A DNA stretch of 64,000 bases from Crossaster papposus (lineage: Eukaryota; Echinodermata; Asteroidea; Velatida; Solasteridae): positions 1 to 64,000 of the forward strand of contig JBAIAA010000594.1 of the NCBI GenBank assembly GCA_037893245.1. Reading direction: 5' to 3'. Below, piece by piece: positions 36,493 to 50,900 of this stretch; position 1 is the stretch's first letter; each line of letters opens with the position of its first letter. A program made the position numbers and the translations under genes. Below the pieces are notes generated by a model that saw only the letters and a list, made by a program, of their open reading frames with translations, was not told the DNA's origin and ran no database searches.

Positions 36493-36703
36493 TACACACT
36501 TAAAACTAAAGTGTTGAATCATCCTTATAAGTGTGCGGTCAGTGACTACTCTTTAAAAGATGGAATTTCATACATAAAACTGATGAATTCAACACTCAAT
36601 GTGTTGAATTCATCAGTTTAATGGTTGAAATCCAAACTTTTAGGAAGTTGTCACTGACCGCACACTTATAAGGTTGATTCAACACTTTAGTTTTAAGTGT
36701 GTA
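36493..36703. repeat. 211 bp near-perfect palindrome, mariner-type MITE flanked by TA
   Basis: The arms CACACTTAAAACTAAAGTGT... and the inverse ...ACACTTTAGTTTTAAGTGTG meet at a second tight palindrome around GAATTCAACACTCAATGTGTTGAATTC. TA lies on both outer sides, the target duplication expected of Tc1/mariner elements. It is almost entirely self-complementary and has no coding capacity. Confidence 0.85.
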
Positions 36704-38217
36704 CACAAGAACATTGTTCCACCATCTGACATCTACATCAAAGTCACTACGGGCACACCTTTTCATTCAATGTGCTCAATATGCAACAAACTTACAATTT
36801 TGTTATGCGAGTGTCATGTTGTATAAAATCTGCTAATCTCACTTTGGCTTTTTGTTCAACTCACTGACTTTTGACCAATTTACCTCCGACTTATTCATGC
36901 ACAATTTCCTTTTTTCTTCTTTTACATCTGTCGTCAGCAGGTTTTAACAACATACTTAATCTTTTTTTTCTTTTTTTTAAATATGTATACAATCCTGCAA
37001 TGTTTAATTAAACAGCACATATGAAAAATTCTTCACATATAAAAATGTGAATTTGTCCAAAATAAAATAGAATTACAATGAAAATTACAAGCACATCAGT
37101 TGGAGTTTTTGTTCTCCAAATGCCTGGATTTTTCAAATTCTTAAGAGTGTGTTGTCTCTACCCAAGCCAAAGGAAACTCAGTTATATTCCATTTTATGCT
37201 TTATGGAATCCGAAGAACAATTATCCAGATCCATGGTCAGTCACGCAGTTGTAACATAACGAATAGCTGTATCACTGAACCACTGTATAGCTGTATCACT
37301 TTTTGTTAAAGGTAAAGTACAATACTGTTGCAAACTATGACATAAGAGAAGACAACAAAATCAGCTGCTTTAATTTTTTTTTACTTTAGCCCCCTAAGCA
37401 GTACATGTCATCATGCATTTGTAATCAATACATTTGCGTACAAGGTAAATCATATTGCGTAGGTATTCAATAAAGGTGTACATTGTACTTGTCTGTTGAG
37501 GTAGGTTATAAATGTAACCTGATTTAGAAAATTAGGTTTTAAGATTAGTGCAGAGATTTCTATACTCTATTGATTATGAATGGTTCATTTGATATTGTTT
37601 CTTTATTTTGCATTTTCTTTTAGGTTCAGGGAGATAGCAGCAAGCCTATTCAGCGAGTAATACAAACCTGGTGAAATGCACGGTTCTACACATTACAACA
37701 TACATGCATTTGTAAAAAGGAGAAGGAAGGGGGGGGGGAGGCACCCACAATGATGATGAAAATCAAAAATACAATCAGAGAATATAATGCTCATGGGCAA
37801 GTCCAAGAATTCGCACAAACTATGCTCCAAACGAAACAAAAGGTTCAACCCTCTCAGACATTCATGATATCAGGTTGCTTAAATACTTAAGAAGCATAGG
37901 TACGGGCATCTACAAAAGCAGAAGCTATCTTCAGTTGCTAGGCAGCAATGCCCAGCACTGGTGTCTGTCAGTTTATGTACAATTAAGTAACGACCAATTC
38001 TTTCCTTTTGAATACTTTTTTTTCTGCGGCTTTTCTCAAGGAAAGCATCCTCAGATGGGTAATTTATTGTTAGCATACTGGCAGTGAATCAGACCCAAAG
38101 TAATAATAATCATGTCTAATAATCATATAGAACTTCAAGACAATTCTACGACCTGCAGTGGTGTATTCCTGAATTGACAGCAGTTGGAATAAGAGAAGTC
38201 CGGGTACTCCATCTGTA
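36704..38217. other. DNA downstream of soxD, nothing recognised
   Basis: No gene-like frame. A second AATAAA on the minus strand at 38068-38063 could serve a longer soxD 3' UTR. Confidence 0.5.
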
Positions 38218-38223
38218 TTTATT
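38218..38223 (-). terminator. Candidate poly(A) signal of soxD
   Basis: AATAAA on the minus strand, about 340 bases downstream of the soxD stop codon and the first such signal after it. A second one lies at 38068-38063. Confidence 0.4.
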
Positions 38224-38561
38224 GGTTGTCTATAATTCCAAAGACTATGATACATCAGTTTTTCATCAAATATTGTGTTGAAATAAGGGCAGTTAACGTT
38301 TTTAAGGTGTCTACAAATAAAACAATTCACTGACTGCGGCACCATAAACAACAATCTCTTTGAGTGGAGTTAAAATCTAAACAGAATCAGTTGCCCTGAA
38401 ACACCATCGGTGGTCCAACCTAATTATTTTGATCCAAATGTAAATCTTATTTACATCTACTGGATCAAAACATCTACAAAGAAAGTCTACCTAAAAAGGC
38501 AAAAATACAAACTAAACCCTGATGTAAAAAAAAAAAACTAAAACATAGAATGGTGGTCAAC

Positions 38562-38911
38562 TCAGTACTCTGTAGGTGACTCTAGTGACATTGGTGAGGT
38601 GACTTGTCCAAGGGAGTAGGCCCCTTCAACCATGGACAGCCCCTGAGGTGACATGGGACCAATGTTGGGTGCCCGCACCATATGCTCACCATCTCTTGTG
38701 TAGAAGACATGGCGCACCTCCTGGCGTTTGGCTCGCATCAGAGCCTTGTACTCGCCGATCTTCAACTTCTTCCCGTCGATGATGCAGGTGCGCTTGGGCC
38801 GGGGTTTGTACTTGTAGTCCGGGTATTTCTCGAGGTGGGCTTTGCTGAGACGGGCCTGCTCTTCGTAGTATGGCTGCTTCTCTGCATTGGACATTGTTTT
38901 CCATTTGGAAC
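38562..38911 (-). CDS. soxD: soxD exon 6 (second half of HMG box, C-terminus)
   Basis: The acceptor GAAAAACAG|GT completes Gly583, then [20 protein letters not shown] continues helix 3 of the HMG box. The basic [10 protein letters not shown] extension and [15 protein letters not shown] are SoxD-specific. The tail is 60-70 residues, rich in Pro/Ser/Met, ending at TGA 38564-38562. That is much shorter than in vertebrate Sox5/6. Confidence 0.97.
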
Positions 38912-41900
38912 CTGTTTTTCAGAAAAAGGGGCGGAGGGGAAAATATAGAGTTGAGCGATACCTGTTCTGAGAAACCAAGTGAGTGGAGATTAAACTCTTG
39001 CTTTTCTTTACCGTTTAAAACACTTAAATATTAGGGATCATTAGAAATGTGTGTGTACGGAATATGTGAGCAGCTTGAAAAATAAGCACCTTTTGTCATT
39101 TATTTTATTATTACAGACCCACATATCAACATTTTGATGAAAGATGCTCGTTTTGCAAGGTTTGCAAAATAAATCAACAATTGCATGATGAAGATTTTAA
39201 AACCAATTTTTGTTTTTAAAGCTGAATATCTCTAATCACTTAGAGAGTAATATCCCCAGTAGGTATTTAAAAATTGGGGGGAGGGTGGTGGGGCGGAGGG
39301 TGGCAGGCATGAAATAACAAATAATGAACCGTCCGATGGAAAGAATAATTTCATTCGGTGACAGATGGAATAATCCATTCGTCACTCCATTAAATTAATC
39401 TCACCATCGCAAACATTCATTATTTGTATAATATCCATCAGCCAGCCAGAAAATGTCTGATGTCCAACCGTGGTTTCATGTTATTGCACATACCAAGTAT
39501 CTTGCTGATGTTGGAGTTATGCATGTCTGGATGCCTAGCCAGTATCTTCCTCCTCTCCTCCTTGGCCCACACCATGAATGCGTTCATTGGCCGTTTGATG
39601 TGCGGCCGGTTGGCGTCCAACTTCCTTGTGTCACGGTACATGCGTGCAATCGTTGCTGAAATGAGTAAAAGACCGTTGGATTTTCAGTGGCAGTTTTTGT
39701 GCTGAAATTGTTACCGGTGTGGAATAAAAAGTAAAACTACAATGACAAGGGCATTCTTCAAATAGCCTGCTAATGGACCTCAGAAATGATGATGTTCGAC
39801 TTTTTGTAGGCTTGAACATGGATGGCTTACGATTGGCTTAAATTATGATTGACTTGTCTACTGCTCTAAATTGTACGTGTATGTGTACATGACATACTGT
39901 ACAAGTCTGCAGTTGCTGAGGAATGAACATGGGGGCCAATTTGAAAGAGCTGCTTCAGCACAAACAATTCTTACTTGGTAAATCAGGACATCAGCCAAAA
40001 CATCATGTGATTGTTGTGCTAAGCTAAAATAAATACCAATCACAAATAATATGCATCAAATGCACTTGTGGATGGTAAGCTGGTTTTTACCAAGCAAGTT
40101 TTTTGTGGCCAGTTTAGCCAAGTTTGGTAGAGCATCGGACTAATTAAGGATCGCAAGGTCCGCGGTTTAGGTCGGCCTCCGCTCACCCAGGAAGTTGAAG
40201 ACAGGTGTGGCGCTCTGTCTCTGGTCTAGCGCTTTGAAAAGGGGACAGACTCCAATAAATCTCATTGCATACAGGACCAGTCTTTTTGCTATAAAAGGCT
40301 TATTGTATCAGGTACAGGTATTACAGGTACAGTTATTGATAAAATTCATTCATTATATCATTACATGCTGGTAGCGCCCTCTATCACACACCATACAAAA
40401 TCAAGTATGATTTATCTAACCCCCCCCCCCCCCCCCTAAACAAAGAAGCAAATTTGGGACTCATCAGTACCCCCTCTGTTGATGAATTTGGGAAATTGAT
40501 TTTAACTCTGCAACTGTAGATTAATATTAGCGCCTTCTACAGTTCAGACAAAGACAAGTCTTGGTCTTTTTGAAGGCTCAAGTTCCTTCAAGAAAAACTT
40601 GTTGGTAAATGATGAAAACGGCGCTGCAGATAAGGCCTATTAGAAATGGTTTGAAGAAAGATGGTTAAAAACAGTTTGTCCACTCGCAAGTCTATAGCCC
40701 TGTTCGCACTGGACTTTTTTGGATAAAACTTACTGAGACGATGGGTACTTTTAAGTCCAGTGCGGACAGCCTACGATGTTTTCCTCTCAGTTACTTTTCC
40801 TGAGTCCAGTGGTTACTTTTACCGGCCAACTGCTGCCCAGGAAAACTACCCAGGTAACTTTTCCCGAGACGATAAGTCCAGTGCGAACAGCGCGAGTCGG
40901 TAAAAGCGTCTCAGGTAAACGTACATCCGGCCCCCTAGTGCGATTTAATGCTACACAAGACACCGCGCATGCGCTCTTTGCATTGTTTACTTGCGCGCAC
41001 GCTGATGCATGCACATGGAATCGTGATCACATTCGCATGTGGTTCTGCAAAAAATAACAAGAACAGAAAAGAGCGTGGAGTAGTTGTACTACTAGTGTCG
41101 ATGATGGCGTCAATGATCCATGTTTTGGCATCTGCAACCCTTTAAAAAAAAGGCTTCCACTTTGGGTTACATTTCTTGAACACATTTGCCCTGTGAGTGG
41201 ATTGGTTCACTGCTCCCTACATTATCGATTCTAATTGGATGAATCTGAATTTGTTAATTTATTTTTCCATAACATTACTTGAGCCATCTTCTTTCACTCC
41301 ATTTTTTCATAAAAAGTTCATACTTTTTATGTCGCCAGTAAATAGTATCAAGAAAAGTAGGTTGATACTAAAAATTAAACAGACTTTGAATTGATGTCAC
41401 TATCATCCTTTTGTGACTTACAGTTATCAACTTGGACGTCCATTTTTGGTCTCCCGTCTTCATCAGTCAGGTCGATGACGATGGACTTCTTCATACTCTG
41501 CAACATATGCAAAGGGTACGTGGTCTGAAAAGAAGTTATTTGCAACAAGAGAGAATAAGAGAATGGGTGAATAAAACAAGAAAACAAGTGAGCAGTGTAT
41601 GTACACATAGGAGCTAGAGTTAGTGGGTGAAGTTACATACATGTACAGTCATTTGGGGTACTGATGGGAACAAAAGTTAATGATAGGGACAAGATAGGAA
41701 CAATTGGACCCGCAAGTTGGTCTTTAGAAATCTAGTCAGCCTCCTAAGGAAAATGCTATGGAGTTTGAGGTACAAAGGAGAACAGAAGTAGGGTAGTAAA
41801 GGTGGACAATATTGGTACACCGTAAATAATATATGTCAAGATGAATGCTTGGGTGAGTGGTTTTTAGCCCAACTGCCTATTGTCACAATGAGCAACTGTT

Positions 41901-44900
41901 TACTGCTTAACCGTAGCTTACAATGTAAGTAGCATTATGGCTTGGATCCTTCCTGAATCCTCCAAAATTCTCACTTGCACATAAACTCAATGGCACATTA
42001 TTTGTACGTTAAATTTAAAAGGGTATAAGCCCCAAGGTTCTCTACATGAATCCTTTTTTATTTTGCCAAATCCTCCAAACACCCGGAACACGTACCTTTA
42101 GCCCTAACGTCCTAGGCATTCATTTGGGGTACAGACTGTGCTACAAAATACTACTCAATTATAATAGGCCAGTGTAGTAAGAGTACTGCATATACTACAG
42201 TTTATTCAAGTAGTGTTTTGTAGTATAAGTGACGTACGGTTAGGGTTAAGATCCGAGAACAATGAGGTAAATGTTGGACGTCTATTTTAATGCCACAAGA
42301 TAGGGATGTAGTCCAGTCCTTCACAAGTCGCTGCAACTCATTGCAAGTCCAACACAAGTCATCCAGTCCCTCTTCAAATCACAAGCTAAAAGCAATCCTT
42401 TGTCATTGTTCAACCAGTTACTTGTGACTGGACTTGTGAAAGTACTTGTGAATGAACTTGCAGGGACTAAAATACAACTCTGCTAAAAGACGCTTTGCAT
42501 CAAACTGTTGCATCAAATTAAAAACTGCAAGTGCCTGGTTTCCCATTTCTGGAGGCGGTAAAGCTTGTATCTCATTGCACAGTGGTCAACAATTGTTTTG
42601 TTATACATGTACATGTATGTACATGTATTGTACAAACCAAGTCAGTTGCGACTCGCTCTGCAGGAAAGTAACTAAATTGTGGCTGGGTAAAAGTTTAATT
42701 ATACTGCAAGTCTTTTCTGCTGGTCTTTCGGAGGTTGCAAGTTTCTCTTCCAAGAAGGAATTTTGTGAACCCAACACCCCCCCCCTCCTCCCATCCCACC
42801 AAAACAAGAACAGAAACCAAAGACAAGTTTGCAATAACAGTGGTGAAAGAAACTTGACAAAAATCGCAATACTTTCAGTCTGCAACTTAAACAAACACTA
42901 CTTCATAAACACTACTTCATAAACATTACTTCAGAAGCCAGCTTCTAGATGGTTAAAAAGGGGAAATAACATGTTTTTTTGGTACCTACATTGGCATGTG
43001 TATAACAAAACTCATCAGGCATAAACCTCAACAATTATTTCCCTTCCTGAGAAAGACAAACAAAGCACAGTACCCCTTTTGGAGGTTTCACCCAGTAAAC
43101 AAAACTTGTGCAGTGATTGACAAACAAGTTGTCTTAGATCTTTGGACACAGACATGTACATCAAAGTATGCCACTTCCAAAAGTGCCCTCAGAGTTTCCT
43201 CTGAACGTAAACTTGAGACGAGAAAAAGCGCATTGCCCTTTTGGTGTATATATTTTACCAAAGTTACACAAACCCCATTTGATTGCCTCAAAAGAAAATA
43301 AAGAAATAACATTCAGCGTGCCTATCAGTGCCACAGGCCCGTGGAGCATGCCGGGGGGACCCGTGGTCGGGATATACCAATTGCGTCAAATTACCTTGCG
43401 TGCAAACCTTGCGGAAGAGAAGCAAGGGGAAGGAAGGTGGGAAATGCTCCTTTAATAAAGACCAGGGTTCAGTGTTCCCAGTTAACGCAGAGAACGGATG
43501 CGTTGTTTCCTCCCAAAAGACTCCAAACGTACTGGGCCCGTCACTCTGCCTCTGTCACGTACTAATAACTTAACTATAACCAGTTTTCGAGTCATAGAAC
43601 TTTTTTCCCAAACTTTGTTTTTTGGATAGGGAGATTTGCGAAAGAATTAAAAAAAACTAAAACAAAAACTGGGTAGACAGATTCTTTCTGCAAAGTACAC
43701 AAGGTGCTCTGGGGGTCAGAAAAACCCAGTGGGAATACCCCTGTCTCTCGAGCGCTGTATTTTATTTCGGGGGAAACTTTGATGGAAACAGATCGATTGG
43801 ATGTTTTAATTTTATGTCGTGGGGCTTCCTTATATGGAGTGTGAAATGACGTGTAGGGGCTTTCATTTTACATCGCATGGAACAGGGAATCCCAACGGGA
43901 GAGGACAGAGTAAAAGGGAAGAGAGGCTAAGTTCAAGTTGATTTCTGCTTCAAGTGAAGAAACAAGGTCAGTCACAGCAGAAGTCTTATTTGTTTACCCA
44001 ACTTTATGACCGAGTTTTTCTAACAACCCCATTTTTAAGTTTAGGGATGCAGGGATGTATGTCTTTGCAAGCTACATGCTTTTTCTTGCTTTCTTTAAAT
44101 GCATTTTTATAAAAGTTCAAAAGGCTCTAAACCTTTTTGCCTGAATTGTTGAGGAGTTTAGAATTTCAAACTAAGCAATTAATTTCTCCTTTCTTTGCAG
44201 CACCACTCCGACTAGCTTTGGCCTTGTGGCTCGTAAATTTCAATGGAAAAATAACGTGGGTTTTGGTTATCTAAATGTACATACCGATTCGTCTCCATTC
44301 TCGCTGGCACTCGCGTTGGAGCTACTATCGCCAACGTGGTCCCCGTTATACATGACCATTGTTCTGGTTGGAAGCTGATTGGTTAATGCTTCAAGAGCAA
44401 TCTTCTCTTTGTCCGATGCTGTAGGAAAGTCACTGGCTGCTGCGAGGGCAGCCGCTTCCGTCAGGGCAACCGACACTGCACGTTTTAAAAGAAAAAAGCA
44501 AATGTAGGTACTGTAAATACTAAATCATGCCTCAACTCTTTCACTGACTCCCTTCAGAGTGCTATTTTGCCAATTCCTTAAAAATCTAACAAAGTCCATC
44601 AACAGGCACAAGAAGCCATTAACTCAAAGGATGAGTTTCGTATGCATACCGAGTATTCCCCCTAATGAACAAACGAACATCCCCCACCACCCCCACCAAG
44701 AAAAGAACAAACTGATAAAAGGCTTCCCTCTCTTTCTCAAAAAAACGAAAAAGAATATGGAACACATAATCTAATTGTAAATTTGAAAGTTAAATGTAGG
44801 ATACACCATTTGCAGACATCAAACAATTTTACTCCCTTATTATTAAGAAATACCTGTATATTACCTATTTGAAAGTAAATAATGATTGTAGACATCCAGC

Positions 44901-47900
44901 AAAATTATTGCACTAGGTTCTGTCATTGTTCGCAAATTTTAATTAACGGCAATCGTGAAATTACAAAATACAAAGAACAACGGTTAAAAACGAATGCTGT
45001 TTTTCTTGCTTTTTTCTCGGCATCAATGATTGTAAAACTTTGGACAGGTCAGTTAAACGATATTTACTATAAAATACATGTACAACCCCCCCAAAAAAAA
45101 AAAAAAAAAAAAAATCTACCCATTTCTGATAATTCAAGCAATAATACCAATGGTGTATTCTACCTTTAAATACAAACTCACTTAATGCTGAACACGTCAC
45201 ACAGAGAATGATAAACGTGGTCCTAAAATGCAGTCTAAAGGTTTACACACAGTCTAAAAGGTTTTCGCATCAACGGCGATCGCGAAAAAACCCAAAAAAC
45301 ATAAGAATAACTGCTTGAAGCTGATTGAAAACAAACGCAGTTTTTCGTGCTTTTCACGGCATTCATGATTGTAAAACTTCAGACAGGTTAGTTAAACGAT
45401 ATTTACTATAAAATAGAACCCCCCAAATCTACCCATTCACGATAATTTAAGCAATTACCAATGGTGTATACTACCTTTAACTTTTTGATCCTTTAATCAA
45501 TAGTTCCTTTACAACATCAAAATATTTACTTTTCTCAGAAACATTTAACCAACGAGCCTTCCTTTCGCAACTTCCAAGCGAAGCCAAAACACTTGTAACT
45601 TTTGCCCCCTTCACTCAATAATATTAGATCCTGGAAACGTTAAAACAGCATACTGAAGAGTTGTCTTCCCCAACAAACTTTTTAATGACAAGTGCGGCAT
45701 CCCCAAGGCCATACCATTCCAACAAACATAATCCTGCAAGTGCCTCTTAGAGGCAGTGGATACTGGATAGTATACACATTGACTGTAGTCTTTAAACATC
45801 AGTGCTAACAAACAAAGAAAGACAAGCAAGTCCCATCAATCCCCCCCAGAGTGGCCAAATTACCCAATTTCCTCTGCCTATTAGTCCCAAATTAACTCCT
45901 AACCTTTCCCAGTCACTGATAATCAGAAGGGAACAATACAGGCTAGACCAGCCCCCCTCATGTCAAAATATGGCAAGTAGCTAATTGGTACACAGAATGC
46001 TGGCACCTACCCGCTTCCTCTTCAAAGCCCGGCACGCATGTGGACCCGATGCGTTATCGGAGAGGAAAAGACCGGCTTCAGATTGCGCGCCGGGCCAGCC
46101 AATGAACTTTTTTTCTTAATTTTTTTTGGGGGGCAGCCATAAATGTTCCCCTAAAATTTGATTGATCTGATCTTCTGGTCATAATTAACCTTGGTGGTCC
46201 CAAGAGATGTATGGAGTGACATTAACTCAGACAAGGTCAAGAAGACTGCTTGGGGAAGCAAGTTTCAGCGAAATACCACTCGGGGTAATTTGCAATGGTG
46301 ACAATATTATTTCCCTGTCTTAATAAATTTCTGCAAAATGAAAGAACCTACTGTGAACATACATGTAGCGGGCAGAGGTCAGTCTGTGAAAATACTTCTA
46401 CTGCCAATAAATTGGTATCATCCATCCAGAAAACTAACTTCGGAGATGTAACATACATGTACATGTATTGCACAGTGGATACAAAAACATACACGGGACA
46501 TCCGAAATCTGAAGGTAGCATCTTTCAAAAATTGATTTTGTAGGCAACTACTGTAAGTGGCCATAATAAATGGGTGACCATAGTGGACAGATGTCAACAA
46601 AGTGCAGGTAGGTAAGTAGATAAATGAAAATGGGGTGGCCATAATAGAGAGGTTGCCAAATTGTGTAGGTGGCTGCAATGAGCAGTCGCCAAAACCATAG
46701 CATGGATAGAGCTGCTTCAGGTAGTATGCCAATAACAGATCCAAGGTCACATTAGACAGGTGGCCAATAGGATACATTTTGCCAAAGCAAACAGAAATCT
46801 CAGTTTGATCTGCCACTGGCATTCCTTTTCAATGTGGTCTCATCAGGCTTGTCCAAAAACATCTATGCACTTTCAGGAACACCTCGTTTTATTAGTAAGA
46901 AGAAAAAAAGAAGGACATCCAATTTGTTATGAGGTCTGCTTTGCAGACTCAACTCAATGCATTTCATTCTACACCCGACATTAAATCTAAATATACATGT
47001 AGGCATCTCTGAAACAAACTGAACAAGACTAAGACACCCAGAGACACAAGGCCACACCAGACACTCTGTTTCCACCCAGTCCCAGATCGTTATAGATTAG
47101 ACTAATGAGTAACCCGACAGCTGGTTAATCCTAAGTCTGAAGCTTGGTTTCTGTCCTTTGTCTTCAACACTTCAAAGTCACATTGTATAAACAAGGTTTT
47201 GAGAAATGGTTTCAAGTTGCTCAAAGATTGCGTTTTACTGACATGCCTACAACCCGACACTAACTAAAAACTATTTGACTTTTGAAAGCAAAATACATTA
47301 TCTTTGCAACTTTAGAAATTACACCTGGATTCCTACTAGTTAAATGTTTGTGTTCCTGACCAAGACATTTTGCCACAATTAGAGTACATTGTATTACAAA
47401 CTATGGTCAAACTGGTGTTAAACAGGTGTTGATATGCCTCGACTATGAGTAACAGAACAAAAAACAGAAGCGTAATTTGTATGTCCATCACAAGAACTCT
47501 GTACAAATGTCTTATAAATTTCAACATCTCTAACAAAATTCTCTCTAACTCTCTTCAACATCTCTAACAAAATTCTCTCTAACTCTCTCTAACATCTCTA
47601 ACTATGAGTTAGTTTACAAGTTAACAAGAGTAAAAGATATTAATCAAACCCTAGTGTGAAACTTTTTAAGAATAAAAATAATGCAGTTAAAAATACGTAA
47701 ATGTGGTTTTGTATTAGAAAATTGTTGGCGGGAAATTGATAGAAGATTGTTGAAAGTGAGTTGGGGAAAACAATTGATGAAATAGTCCCACCACGCATGC
47801 CCCCTGGGAGTGTTTGCTATAAATGTGCACATAATCCTGGCGCCAGTAAGAAGGATCACCCCCCAGTGCATCACCCTACTCCAATGCTCCGCGAGTCTCA

Positions 47901-50900
47901 ACCTGCTGATTGGAGGCGGATAAGTAAAATTTCTGCTGATTTCCCGAGCTAACCTGACATGCGTGGATTTCCATCGCTTCCCCTCTCTCACTCCCCACCC
48001 CCTCTTTGACTTCTTTCAAAAAGCAGATCTAGTTTGTCTTCCGTCTCACAAACGGTGAGAAGGCAAAATATGGGAAGCCACGAGACAAACTGGTGAAAAA
48101 GGGAAGCTGGGCAGGCATTCAAGGCCGACTAATAGCTCTTTGTCACATGTCAGTCAACATTTTTATTTCCAAGTCTGTGGTTGTTCCGTTACAGAAAGAA
48201 CAGAACAGAAAGAACAGAACAGAACAGAACATAACAGACAGAACATAAGACAGAATTAAGAATCAAACGCTTGAAAGCATACGTGTGCCACTGTTCGAGG
48301 AAGGTGAATTCAGTCACATTCATGCAAGACGCCCCTTGAGAAAGACACAAAGATACAATACATGTAGGCCATATTCTAGGTAGAATAAGGGCGCTGTATA
48401 TCAACACCATTTTCTGGGTACTAACACGATTATTGCAGCAGTCAAGAACGTTAATTTAAAACTTAAATGTTGACAAAAGTAATTTCTGAGCTGTAGGAAT
48501 GTGTAAACACCAATCCATTGTATCTCCAAACACCGTAGATAAAGCACCTTCCTTCAGTAATACAGCCCTATTGACAACGCAGATCTGACAGATTCTAAAA
48601 CAGATGTGCCCCTTTAAGACAACTCCCACATAGAAACATGTGCCCTCCGGGGGGTAAAAGGAGAGAGCTCAGTCTTCGCATTTGTGCTACCGTGACTCCT
48701 CTCGGATCGAGGTAGAAGCCAGGATGGCGTCTGAGGATTTCTTTTCACCGGCTTCCGCTGGCTTCTCACGGTCAATTTGACGCTGACCTTCCCCGTGTCA
48801 AACTCACTCAGCCTGGGTGCTTGGGTGATGTGTGCCACCATCTTTGAGGTGGGAAGAAACACACTTGTACTTGTTGGTTTTTCACTTTACCAATGTGTAT
48901 TTCTGGTTAAATAGACTTTAAATGATGTACCTGTGATTCGGTTTGGAATCCCTACTTCTTTTCCATAAAATAACCTTAGTGGAATAATAAAGAGAAGCTT
49001 GATGTATCCAGAAAGAACTATAAGTTTGTTGATCATTATCTGGGGTATCAATGTGAAATATATTATAATACAGGTGTACAGGTCGTTTATTTATCTTCAC
49101 ATGGAATAATATCTAGTGCAAGATCTACATGTAGATGTTCTTGCAAAAGGCAAGCAGTGGCTAGATTACCATAACACTTGCCTTCATAGCCTATAATTAC
49201 CCGGCAAGCCTTTGAAGTAACTACTCGCAGTGTTGGCTCTCTGAAGCTCGTACAATCTTTCTGCCACACAGGTGGTGTACATGTATAACTTGCAGCCTTT
49301 TTTAAATTTAGCCATAGTTTTAGCAGCGGCTTAAAATCCTTACCCAGTAAGCCCCCAAATCCCCACTGTTTGGTTAGGGTTTTCTGGCTTTGATCAATCT
49401 ACATGTCTTCCTGTGTAAAGTTCCTGCATTGCAGAGTTGCGGTGCTACCGGTATAACAAGACAATCCTCGAGTCAAATCACAAGTTTAATCTTGAAGTAA
49501 GGACCGAAGTGTGAGGGGATAAACATTGACAAAGGAATGTCACAGTTTATTTGAAAAGGTTGCCACTCTAACTCCCTGTGTCATTGAAGTATGAAACTAG
49601 ACCAAATCTGACAAAATCCACCAATCGCTCTGCATGCTTCTTGTGTATGTGATATTGGAATCACAACTGAATTGCTGGTTGTTGTTGATGGATTTATGAT
49701 ATCTTGCCAGTATGACCACAGCAGTACTGCATGATAGACAAAATCTATCAGATCATGATTCCCACAGCAGTTCTTCAGGCCTTCTGGCCCAAGTCCATCA
49801 TAATCCTTCAAATTTTTTGTTTCACCTCAGGCTTACATGACCAATTCCTCCAAATTCTGTTGAAAAAGGGAGGGGGTGGTTTTTGATGGATTTTGGAAGG
49901 TTAGGGTAAAACTTGCTGGCCCAAGTCCACCATAATTCATCAAATTGTATTTACCTCAAGCCTGTACGACTGACCAAGCCCACTATAATCCACCAAAAAT
50001 GGGAGACGGATTTTGATGAATTTTGAAGGGTCAAGTCTAGATGATAGTCAACTGATGGATTGTGATGGATTGGAGATACAAGATTTTGTTTGTAATGGCT
50101 CTTTGCACAACTTAGCTGTCTACTGTAATACAGGTACAGTAAGGGTACCTGAAGCATCATAATTCTGTAAATTATGCCTGTGGACAAAATATGAAACTGA
50201 TGCCGAAGTTCAATGAAAACAAAAAGTTTAAAGCCCTGTTTGTTTGTTATTTAGGACCACTAAATTTGGCAAGTAGGCCTACATAGAGAAACCAAGTCAA
50301 CATTTTGAATCTACAGTACATATTTCAGTTGGAGACGGCGAGTCCAAAAATAGGAAGTACATATGTATATAGGAAGGTTTGTAATCTTACTAGTACCGGT
50401 ATTTCCAAATCCCTAAGAGTGCTTAGGGATTTTATTATGAAATGTAATTTGATCCCAAAAAAGTCTTTAAGAAGTGAAGTGGTATTTTCACTAAGAGCTA
50501 AGAAAACCCTGGGGGAAAGGAATAGGTGGTGCGTCAACCAACTATTGAGAAGTGAAGTTGCCGAATGTGAACTGTATCAGTCGTAATTCAATACAAGAGC
50601 ACACATATTGATTTTATTAACTGACTAATGACCTGAGTTTACACATTACCTGTTCAAACTTGAGTTGACTCAACTCATTGCACCTACTGGAAGCAAACAG
50701 TAACAGTAAAAGTGGAAACATTTGCTTCTCCTACCCTCACAAACACCCTGCATTTATCCTGAGCTATGGTCTAAAATAATGCTGTCTTCATGTTTGGCTA
50801 AGAAAATGACCCACAGCATTACGGAAGGAGTGTTCACTACATGTACAATCTGGGGTGCGTTCCACACAGGCAAACAATGCCAACGTTTGCCAACTATGCG

